6,415 nt of DNA from Roseburia sp. Its GTDB lineage: Bacteria; Bacillota; Clostridia; Lachnospirales; Lachnospiraceae. The notes beneath the pieces were generated by a model. That model was given only the letters and a program-made list of their open reading frames with translations, did not search any database and was not told the origin of the DNA. The position numbers were made by a program, and so were the translations under genes. Positions 1 to 5,900 of the stretch are shown here, piece by piece. The stretch is from assembly GCA_017626625.1 (NCBI GenBank), contig JAGAIK010000370.1, forward strand, positions 1 to 6,415, in the 5' to 3' direction. Position 1 is the stretch's first letter; the number at the start of each line of letters is the position of its first letter.

Positions 1-740
1 CAGAAGAAAGATTTGCAAAAATTTTATCCATACTAGAGAGTATGGGGAGCGTGACGGTGCAGCAGCTAATGACAGAACTGGATGCGTCCGAGTCCACAAT
101 CCGAAGAGATTTAACTGCTTTAGACGCAGGCGGTCAGCTTATCAAGGTGCACGGAGGAGCAGTTTTAAAAAATACGGTTTACAGCACCAGAGATGATGAG
201 GTGGTGCACCGCAAGGAGCAGAATAAGGAGGCGAAGGAGGTCATCGCCAAATACGCTGCAGAACTGGTGGAACCGGGTGATTTCGTTTATATTGACGCCG
301 GTACTACCACGGAGCGTATGATTGACTATCTTTCCCATAAAAATGCGGTTTTTGTGACAAACGCCATCACCCATGCAAAAAAATTAGCAGGGAAAGGATT
401 TACGGTTTACATTCTCGGCGGGGAATTTAAAGCGGTGACGGAAGCCATTGTGGGAGAGGAAGCGGTGGCGACGCTGGAAAAATATAATTTCACCAAAGGC
501 TTCTGGGGCACCAACGGCATCAGCTTGCAGAGAGGATTTTCCACTCCGGAGTTAAAGGAGGCAATGGTGAAACGGAAATCCATGGAAAACTGCAAACAGC
601 GGTATGTCCTTGCCGATGAGAGCAAATTTAACCAGATTTCCAGTGTTACCTTCGGAGATTTTGAGAGTGCATCGGTGATTACCACGGAGCTGAAACAGAA
701 AGCGTTCCGGAATTGCAAGAATATCATTCAGGTATCGTAA
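1..740 (+). CDS. fruR: DeoR-family transcriptional repressor of the fructose operon (5' end missing)
   Basis: This is a cytoplasmic DNA-binding regulator, probably repressing the fructose genes downstream until a sugar phosphate (fructose 1-phosphate is the likely inducer, by family knowledge) binds. The frame is open from the window edge: the codons from position 3 read EERFAKILSILES before the first ATG at 42, the usual start of a DeoR winged helix. The true start therefore lies just left of the window and the ATG at 42 is internal. The helix-turn-helix covers visible residues 17-40, with recognition helix SESTIRRDL. The sensor domain follows, with DAGTTT (98-103), GGEF (139-142), GTNGIS (169-174) and DESKF (205-209), all typical of the DeoR sugar-phosphate fold. 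The 245 visible residues are almost the full family length of about 250. It lies 72 bases upstream of fruK on the same strand. Family assignment is sure; the fructose role is inferred from context. Confidence 0.9.
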   Translation, partial: EERFAKILSILESMGSVTVQQLMTELDASESTIRRDLTALDAGGQLIKVHGGAVLKNTVYSTRDDEVVHRKEQNKEAKEVIAKYAAELVEPGDFVYIDAGTTTERMIDYLSHKNAVFVTNAITHAKKLAGKGFTVYILGGEFKAVTEAIVGEEAVATLEKYNFTKGFWGTNGISLQRGFSTPELKEAMVKRKSMENCKQRYVLADESKFNQISSVTFGDFESASVITTELKQKAFRNCKNIIQVS

Positions 741-797
741 CCATAAGAAATACAATTTGAAAGAGAACAATATGTTTTAAATAAAAAGATAACAGAG

Positions 798-804
798 AAA
801 GGAG
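798..804 (+). promoter_or_regulatory. Ribosome binding site that fixes the TTG start of fruK
   Basis: AAAGGAG lies 8 bases before the TTG at 813. No in-frame ATG is close by, and the next in-frame ATG would be residue 71, after the substrate-binding N-terminus. This site is the main support for a TTG start. Confidence 0.75.
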
Positions 805-812
805 CGAGAAAT

Positions 813-1721
813 TTGATTTATACGGTAACATTTAACCCATCCCTAGACTACATTGTGACGGTGCCTCACTTCACCTGCGGCAGGGTCAACCGCACCAGTG
901 AGGAAAAGCTTTTTCCCGGAGGAAAGGGCATCAATGTGTCGATTGTACTGAAAAATCTGGGAGTGGAGAGTACGGCATTAGGATTTTTTGCAGGCTTTAC
1001 CGGAGAGAAATTAAAAAGCCTGATGGAAGAAAAGGGAATACGGGCAGATTTCATTCCGGTGGCAGAGGGAATGACCCGCATTAACGTAAAGCTCCGTTCC
1101 GAGGAGGAGACGGAGATTAACGGACAGGGACCCGCCATAGGAGAAGAGGATATCAAAAAGCTTTATGAAAAAATGGATGAGCTTTCGGAGGGAGACGTCC
1201 TGGTATTAGCAGGCAGCATTCCCGATGTGATGCCAAAGACCATTTACATGGATATCATGGAGCATCTGCAGGAAAAGAAATTGCAGATTGCGGTGGACGC
1301 CACGAGGGATTTGCTGGTTAATGTGCTGCAGTACCATCCGTTTTTGATAAAACCTAACAACCATGAGTTAGGAGAAATTTTCGGCGTAGAACTTTCCCGG
1401 AAATCGGAAGTAGTTGTCTATGCGAAGAAGCTCCAGGAGATGGGAGCGAGAAATGTTTTAGTCTCCATGGCAGGAGAGGGTGCCGTCTTAGTGACAGAGG
1501 ACGGAAACGTCTATGAGGCAGAGGCGCCGAAAGGAAAAGTGGTAAATTCCGTGGGCGCAGGAGATTCCATGGTGGCAGGCTTTCTGGCAGGCTATCTGGA
1601 AAGTGGAGACTATGAGAAGGCATTTTACACAGGGCTTTGTACCGGAAGCGCCTCGGCATTTTCGGAGGAGCTTGCCACAAAGGATGAGGTAGAAGTACTT
1701 TTACATCAATATAAAAAATAA
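813..1721 (+). CDS. fruK: 1-phosphofructokinase
   Basis: This cytoplasmic PfkB/ribokinase-family kinase phosphorylates fructose 1-phosphate with ATP to give fructose 1,6-bisphosphate, the second step of PTS fructose use. The 302 residues match the family length. It starts MIYTVTFNPSLDY, the characteristic N-terminus of FruK and LacC kinases. GGKGIN at 36-41 is PfkB signature 1, LAGSIP lies at 132-137 and KPNNHEL at 180-186. NSVGAGDSMVAGF at 245-257 is PfkB signature 2, with the anion hole GAGD and catalytic base Asp251. The start codon is TTG, supported by AAAGGAG at 798-804 and the match to family N-termini. It sits between a DeoR regulator and fruA, which is only 17 bases downstream, so the two are almost surely co-transcribed. 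Tagatose-6-phosphate kinase (LacC) is a close relative, but the fructose EIIABC next door makes FruK much more likely. Confidence 0.95.
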   Translation: MIYTVTFNPSLDYIVTVPHFTCGRVNRTSEEKLFPGGKGINVSIVLKNLGVESTALGFFAGFTGEKLKSLMEEKGIRADFIPVAEGMTRINVKLRSEEETEINGQGPAIGEEDIKKLYEKMDELSEGDVLVLAGSIPDVMPKTIYMDIMEHLQEKKLQIAVDATRDLLVNVLQYHPFLIKPNNHELGEIFGVELSRKSEVVVYAKKLQEMGARNVLVSMAGEGAVLVTEDGNVYEAEAPKGKVVNSVGAGDSMVAGFLAGYLESGDYEKAFYTGLCTGSASAFSEELATKDEVEVLLHQYKK

Positions 1722-1738
1722 TTTAGGAGGAAGGAATT

Positions 1739-3658
1739 ATGAAAATCAGGGATTTACTTGCAGCGGAGAGCATTCAACTGGGCGGCGCTGCCGGGGGAAA
1801 GGAAGATGTGCTGAATCAGATGGTAAATCTGATGGCAAAGAGCGGTAAAATCAGGGACATCGAGGTTTACCGGAAGGGAGTATTTGCCAGAGAAGAGGAG
1901 GGAACCACAGGAATTGGCGAGGGGATTGCCATTCCCCACTGCAAATCCGATGCGGTGGAGCGTCCGGGACTTGCTGCCATGGTGGTAAAGGACGGCGTGG
2001 ATTTTGACTCATTAGACGGGGAAAAGGTCAGTTTGATTTTCCTCATTGCAGCACCCAACACAGAGGATAATGTACATTTAGACGTGCTGAGCCGTCTGTC
2101 GGTGATGCTGATGGATGAGAATTTCACCACTTCTCTTCGAAATGCCAAAACGGTAGAAGAATTTTTAAAGGTCATCGATGAGGCTGAGGCGGAAAAGACA
2201 GAGGAAAAGGCGGCAGCGTCCCCGCAGACGGAGAGCAGCGCGGCAGGAAAGAAATTTATTCTTGCGGTCACGGGCTGTCCTACAGGAATTGCCCATACTT
2301 ATATGGCGGCAGAGAGTTTAGAGAAAAAGGCAAAAGAGCTTGGCTGCGACATCAAGGTGGAAACCAGAGGCTCCGGCGGTGCGAAAAATGTGCTGACGAA
2401 AGAAGAAATTGCAAAGGCGGACTGCATTATTGTTGCGGCTGATACCCAGGTTCCCATGGATCGTTTTAACGGAAAACCTGTGATTTCCTGCAAAGTGGCG
2501 GACGGAATCAGCAAATCCGAAGAATTGCTGAAAAAAGCCATGGGTGGAAATGTGGCGGTATACCATGCAGGAAATGTAAAGACGGAGGAAGCGGACGAAG
2601 AGGGAAAAGACAGCATCGGACATCAGATTTATAAGCATTTGATGAACGGCGTTTCCCATATGCTGCCCTTCGTGGTAGGCGGCGGTATCTTAATCGCCAT
2701 TGCGTTTTTGATTGACGGTTTTTTGGTGGACTTAAATTCCCTTCCCATGGAGGAAAGAGCAAACTTCGGAACCATTACGCCTATGGCGGCTATGTTTAAA
2801 TCCATCGGCGGAACGGCATTCGGCTTTATGCTTCCGATACTGGCAGGCTTTATTGCCATGAGTATTGCAGACCGTCCCGGACTTGCGGTTGGTTTTGTGG
2901 GCGGAGCCATTGCGGCAAACGGTACATCCGGTTTCTTAGGTGCATTGGTGGCAGGCTTTTTGGCAGGTTATCTGGTGCTGGGACTGAAAAAAGTATTCTC
3001 AAAACTGCCGGACAGCTTAGAGGGTATCAAGCCGGTACTGTTATATCCCCTGATTGGTATCTTCCTGGTGGGCGTGATTATGACTTATGTGGTAGAGCCT
3101 CCTATCGGAGCTTTAAATACCTTAATTAACAACGGGTTAAATGGAATGAACGGTGCAAGCGCAATTATTCTCGGTGCACTGTTAGGCGGAATGATGTCTG
3201 TGGACATGGGAGGTCCTGTCAATAAAGCGGCATATGTGTTTGGAACAGCTTCTATTGCAGCCGGAAATTACAACATTATGGCAGCAGTTATGATTGGCGG
3301 AATGGTTCCTCCTATCGCCATCGCACTGGCAACCTTGATCTTCAAAAATAAATTTACCGCAGAAGAGCGGAAAGCAGGACCGACAAACTTTATTATGGGA
3401 CTTTCCTTTATTACAGAGGGAGCAATTCCTTTTGCAGCATCTGACCCGCTCCGGGTACTTCCGGCATGTATCGTGGGTTCGGCAGTGGCAGGCGCCATCT
3501 CCATGGCATTTGACTGTACTTTGATGGCTCCCCACGGTGGTATCTTCGTATTCCTGACCGTAGGTCATCCGTTACAGTATTTAATTGCTTTAGTCATTGG
3601 CTCTGTTATCTCCTGTTTCTTACTGGGAGTATTGAAAAAGGATGTAAAACAGGCATAA
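1739..3658 (+). CDS. fruA: PTS fructose transporter subunit EIIABC
   Basis: This membrane permease imports fructose and phosphorylates it at C1 during transport, with phosphate from HPr. The three domains lie in one 639-residue chain. EIIA (about 1-148) has the phosphorylated His67 in GEGIAIPH. A hydrophilic linker rich in Glu, Ala and Ser (about 149-170) follows. EIIB (about 171-270) has the phosphocysteine Cys180 in VTGCPTGIAHTYMAAE. A second charged linker (about 278-295) leads to EIIC (about 296-635), which has some eight to ten hydrophobic segments and the substrate-site motif ITEGAIPFAASDPLR at 558-572. AGGAGG at 1725-1730, 8 bases before the ATG, supports the start. There is one EIIB domain and no HPr-like domain, the Gram-positive arrangement rather than the split FruA/FruB of enterobacteria. 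Domain order and motifs are intact, with no frameshift seen. Mannose or 2-O-mannosylglycerate permeases share the fold; fruK upstream argues for fructose. Confidence 0.96.
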   Translation: MKIRDLLAAESIQLGGAAGGKEDVLNQMVNLMAKSGKIRDIEVYRKGVFAREEEGTTGIGEGIAIPHCKSDAVERPGLAAMVVKDGVDFDSLDGEKVSLIFLIAAPNTEDNVHLDVLSRLSVMLMDENFTTSLRNAKTVEEFLKVIDEAEAEKTEEKAAASPQTESSAAGKKFILAVTGCPTGIAHTYMAAESLEKKAKELGCDIKVETRGSGGAKNVLTKEEIAKADCIIVAADTQVPMDRFNGKPVISCKVADGISKSEELLKKAMGGNVAVYHAGNVKTEEADEEGKDSIGHQIYKHLMNGVSHMLPFVVGGGILIAIAFLIDGFLVDLNSLPMEERANFGTITPMAAMFKSIGGTAFGFMLPILAGFIAMSIADRPGLAVGFVGGAIAANGTSGFLGALVAGFLAGYLVLGLKKVFSKLPDSLEGIKPVLLYPLIGIFLVGVIMTYVVEPPIGALNTLINNGLNGMNGASAIILGALLGGMMSVDMGGPVNKAAYVFGTASIAAGNYNIMAAVMIGGMVPPIAIALATLIFKNKFTAEERKAGPTNFIMGLSFITEGAIPFAASDPLRVLPACIVGSAVAGAISMAFDCTLMAPHGGIFVFLTVGHPLQYLIALVIGSVISCFLLGVLKKDVKQA

Positions 3659-3666
3659 GAAAGCGG

Positions 3667-3696
3667 TTGAAAAGAAAATAGAAAACAAAAAATAAG
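3667..3696 (+). promoter_or_regulatory. Possible internal promoter ahead of ptsH
   Basis: TTGAAA (3667-3672, five of six bases of a -35 box) is followed after 18 bases by AATAAG (3691-3696, four of six bases of a -10 box). It begins 8 bases after the fruA stop. If used, transcription would start near 3703, at the foot of the hairpin 3702-3736. The region is A-rich, so a chance match is quite possible. A separate promoter would make sense because HPr and enzyme I serve all PTS sugars, not only fructose. Confidence 0.3.
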
Positions 3697-3701
3697 TTTA
3701 T

Positions 3702-3736
3702 GGAACCGTCAGAGGAAGAAGCCATCGGACGGTTCC
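3702..3736 (+). promoter_or_regulatory. Perfect inverted repeat (mRNA hairpin) just upstream of the ptsH ribosome binding site
   Basis: GGAACCGTC (3702-3710) and GACGGTTCC (3728-3736) are exact reverse complements, giving a 9-bp stem with a 17-base purine-rich loop; a U-G pair between 3701 and 3737 could add one more. No T-run follows, so it is not a standard intrinsic terminator. It ends 2 bases before the AAAGGA that probably serves ptsH. It could protect the 5' end of a ptsHI transcript, mark a processing site, or bind a protein as DNA or RNA; the sequence does not decide among these. Confidence 0.6.
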
Positions 3737-3756
3737 GGAAAGGAACAGGTGTAATT

Positions 3757-4014
3757 ATGCAGGAATTAAAATATGTGATTAAGGACAAAGAGGGTATCCA
3801 CGCAAGACCGGCGGGAGCGTTTGTAAAAGAGGCGGCGGCATTTCCGTGCAGCGTTACCATTGCAAAGGGAGAGAAGGAAGTGGACGCAAAGCGTATTTTC
3901 GGAGTGATGGGACTTGGCGTGAAATGCGGAGAGGAAATTACCATTCACACCGACGGCGAGCAGGAGGAAGAAGCTATCGCAGTTCTCGGTAAGTTTTTGG
4001 AAGAAAATCTGTAA
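3757..4014 (+). CDS. ptsH: HPr family phosphocarrier protein lacking regulatory Ser46
   Basis: HPr is the small cytoplasmic carrier that takes phosphate from enzyme I on a histidine and passes it to the EIIA domains. At 85 residues it has normal HPr length. The active-site His15 sits in GIHARP (13-18) with the usual Arg17. In the region that normally carries the HPr kinase target Ser46, the sequence is DAKRIFGVMGLG, which puts Arg at 46, so seryl phosphorylation there is impossible. The ATG at 3757 is chosen because MQELKYVIKDKEGIHARP fits HPr N-termini and puts the histidine exactly at 15. Upstream are AAAGGA (3739-3744, rather far) and AGG (3747-3749, 7 bases away). An in-frame ATG at 3700 would add 19 residues encoded by the hairpin and lacks a binding site. 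It lies between fruA and ptsI on the same strand. An HPr-like carrier dedicated to this operon is an alternative to the general HPr. Confidence 0.93.
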   Translation: MQELKYVIKDKEGIHARPAGAFVKEAAAFPCSVTIAKGEKEVDAKRIFGVMGLGVKCGEEITIHTDGEQEEEAIAVLGKFLEENL

Positions 4015-4038
4015 AAATCCGGCAGTCAGTGTAAGAGG

Positions 4039-4077
4039 GTTGTTGGAGGAAACAGCGTGGGAAAAAAATCAGAGTGA
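4039..4077 (+). other. ptsI leader: Shine-Dalgarno in a hairpin loop facing a six-codon frame
   Basis: In the gap between ptsH and ptsI, GGAGGA (4045-4050) is the strongest ribosome binding sequence, yet it does not serve the obvious enzyme I start. It forms the loop of a small stem (4039-4044 with 4051-4056, including one G-U pair). Six bases after it is GTG (4057), opening a frame that reads MGKKSE and stops at TGA 4075-4077. That stop overlaps an in-frame GTG of the ptsI frame at 4074 (GTGA). A run of seven A (4062-4068) lies within it. This could be a tiny coupling leader, or only a relic. The bases are certain; function is speculative. Confidence 0.3.
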
Positions 4078-4115
4078 AGGAAACTGTAGTATGTAGGGGT
4101 GAAAGGATGGGAAGT

Positions 4116-5816
4116 ATGATGGTATTGGAAGGAAAGAGCGTATTTGGCGGAATCGCTATCGGTAAGTTATCGGTATACGGCAAAAAAGACCATGCGGTGA
4201 AGCGGAGCAGGGTTGCAGATACGGAGGCGGAAAATAAGCGTTTTTTAGAGGCGAAGGAAGAAGCGAAGCGCCAGTTGGCGGGCTTTTATGAAAAAGCCGT
4301 AAAGGAAGTGGGCGAAGTCAACGCAGCAATTTTTGAAATTCACCAGATGATGTTAGACGACCAGGATTACGTGGAATCTGTCACCAATATGATAAAAACC
4401 CAGGAGGTCAATGCGGAATTTGCGGTGGCGTCCACCGGGGATAATTTTTCCGCCATGTTTGCGGCGATGGAAGATGATTACATGAGGGAGCGTGCCGCAG
4501 ACGTGAAGGATATTTCCAACCGTGTCATTTCTATCCTGCAGGGAAGCACCGCAGGAGCCATCACGGGAGAGGAACCTGTGATTTTATTAGCGGATGACCT
4601 TGCCCCCAGCGAAACGGTGCAGCTTGATAAATCCAAGGTACTGTCCTTTGTGACACGCCACGGTTCCACCAATTCCCACACAGCGATTCTTGCCCGAACC
4701 ATGAACATTCCGGCATTAATCGGGGTGGATTTTCCGGAAAAATTAGACGAGGCGCCATCCGGCGAAAGCTGCCTTTCCGGAAACGTAGCGGCAGGAACGG
4801 ACAACGGTGCGTCGATAGACGGAATGCTTGGCATTGTGGACGGTTATCAGGGAAAATTCTATCTTAACCCGGACGAAGAAACTTTAGCAAAGTACCGGAA
4901 GTTAAAAGAGGAAGACGAACAGAAAAAACGTCTGCTTCAGGAATTAAAAGGAAAAGAGAACGTCACCTTAGACGGAAAGAAAATCAATCTCTACGCCAAT
5001 ATCGGCGGTGTGGCGGATGTGGCAAATGTGCTTGCCAATGACGCAGGAGGAATCGGCTTATTCCGCAGTGAGTTCCTCTATTTAGAATCGGAGGACTATC
5101 CGACGGAGGAGGCTCAGTTTACCGCTTATAAAACAGTGGCGGAAAATATGGCGGGGAAAAAGGTGATTATCCGTACTTTAGATATCGGCGCAGATAAACA
5201 GGTAGGGTATTTTAACTTGGAGAAAGAAGAGAATCCGGCGATGGGCTACCGTGCTATCCGTATCTGCCTTGACCGAAAGGAAATCTTTAAAACACAGCTT
5301 CGGGCAATTTACCGGGCGAGCTATTATGGAACAATTTCCATCATGTTTCCGATGATTATTTCCGTGGCTGAAGTGCGGGCGATTAAGGAAATCATTGAGG
5401 AGGTCAAAGCTGAGCTTGACCGGGACGGGCTGCCTTATAAAGAGGTGGAAATCGGCATTATGATTGAAACTCCGGCAGCGGTGATGATTAGTGATTTGCT
5501 GGCGAAGGAGGTGGATTTCTTCTCCATCGGGACGAATGATTTGACCCAGTACACGCTGGCGATTGACAGGCAGAATCCAAAGCTGGACAATATCTATGAC
5601 GCGCATCATGAGGCGGTACTTCGGATGTTAAAGATGGTGGTGGATAACGGTCATAAAGAAGGCTGCTGGGTTGGTATCTGCGGAGAGCTTGGGGCGGATA
5701 CGGAGCTGACGGAGACATTTCTTCGGATGGGATTTGATGAGCTTTCCGTGTCACCGTCTATGGTGCTGCGGGTGAGAGATAAGATACGAAATACGGATTT
5801 GAGTAAAAACGAATAA
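4116..5816 (+). CDS. ptsI: Phosphoenolpyruvate-protein phosphotransferase (PTS enzyme I)
   Basis: Enzyme I is the cytoplasmic entry point of the PTS: it autophosphorylates from PEP and hands the phosphate to HPr. From the ATG at 4116 it has 566 residues (usual about 570-575). The N-terminal domain includes the HPr-binding helices. The phosphohistidine is His188 in STNSHTAILAR, close to position 189 in Escherichia coli and Bacillus subtilis. The C-terminal PEP-binding barrel shows GGIGLFRSEFLYL, RTLDIGADK, FFSIGTNDLTQYT and the active Cys522 in GICGELGAD. AAAGGA (4102-4107) lies 8 bases before 4116. Other in-frame starts are 4119, 4107 and GTG 4074; the extra residues from 4074 do not resemble enzyme I. 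Relative to B. subtilis PtsI as I recall it, there are about 20 extra residues (4752-4817) after IPALIG, and the C-terminus is about 30 shorter. It is the last gene of the cluster, 101 bases after ptsH. Identity is sure, the exact start less so. Confidence 0.95.
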   Translation: MMVLEGKSVFGGIAIGKLSVYGKKDHAVKRSRVADTEAENKRFLEAKEEAKRQLAGFYEKAVKEVGEVNAAIFEIHQMMLDDQDYVESVTNMIKTQEVNAEFAVASTGDNFSAMFAAMEDDYMRERAADVKDISNRVISILQGSTAGAITGEEPVILLADDLAPSETVQLDKSKVLSFVTRHGSTNSHTAILARTMNIPALIGVDFPEKLDEAPSGESCLSGNVAAGTDNGASIDGMLGIVDGYQGKFYLNPDEETLAKYRKLKEEDEQKKRLLQELKGKENVTLDGKKINLYANIGGVADVANVLANDAGGIGLFRSEFLYLESEDYPTEEAQFTAYKTVAENMAGKKVIIRTLDIGADKQVGYFNLEKEENPAMGYRAIRICLDRKEIFKTQLRAIYRASYYGTISIMFPMIISVAEVRAIKEIIEEVKAELDRDGLPYKEVEIGIMIETPAAVMISDLLAKEVDFFSIGTNDLTQYTLAIDRQNPKLDNIYDAHHEAVLRMLKMVVDNGHKEGCWVGICGELGADTELTETFLRMGFDELSVSPSMVLRVRDKIRNTDLSKNE

Positions 5817-5820
5817 AAAG

Positions 5821-5885
5821 AAAAAACTCCTGTATTTTTCGGGTTGCATGGTATGATTTGCAACGGGAAAATGCGGGAGTTTTTT
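5821..5885. terminator. Bidirectional intrinsic terminator between ptsI and the HD-GYP gene
   Basis: The arm 5821-5838 pairs with 5868-5885 along its whole length, with two G-U pairs, and is flanked by A6 on the left and T6 on the right. Inside it a second perfect stem, GTTGCA (5843-5848) with TGCAAC (5859-5864), closes a 10-base loop. It starts 4 bases after the ptsI stop and ends 15 bases before the stop of the convergent gene. Read on either strand the hairpin ends in a T-run, so it can stop transcription from both sides. Confidence 0.9.
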
Positions 5886-5900
5886 GTTGGGAAATGCTGT

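Noticed and set aside
42..740. A complete regulator gene starting at ATG 42
   Set aside because: The frame is open to the window edge and the residues before 42 (EERFAKILSILES) belong to the conserved DeoR N-terminus, so ATG 42 is internal.
757..785. Promoter-like TTGAAA, 17 bases, AATAAA between fruR and fruK, overlapping the small palindrome AACA-ATA-TGTT (766-776)
   Set aside because: The gap is very A/T-rich, the -10 match is weak, and the palindrome arms are only 4 bases. It could be a FruR operator but cannot be told from chance here.
3182..3568. A 128-codon open frame on the minus strand inside fruA
   Set aside because: Its translation is rich in Cys, His and Arg with no recognisable domain, and it is the antisense image of the conserved EIIC coding sequence.
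3700..3756. Longer HPr starting at ATG 3700
   Set aside because: It has no ribosome binding site, adds 19 residues with no HPr counterpart, encodes the hairpin, and would move the active histidine from 15 to 34.
4074..4115. Enzyme I starting at GTG 4074
   Set aside because: The added residues (MKETVVCRGERMGS) do not resemble the enzyme I N-terminus, and AAAGGA is better placed for 4116. It is kept only as a possibility in the leader finding.
741..4115. Catabolite response elements (cre) in the intergenic gaps
   Set aside because: Sites such as 756-770 and around 4030 share only part of the cre consensus and miss the central CG, so none is convincing.
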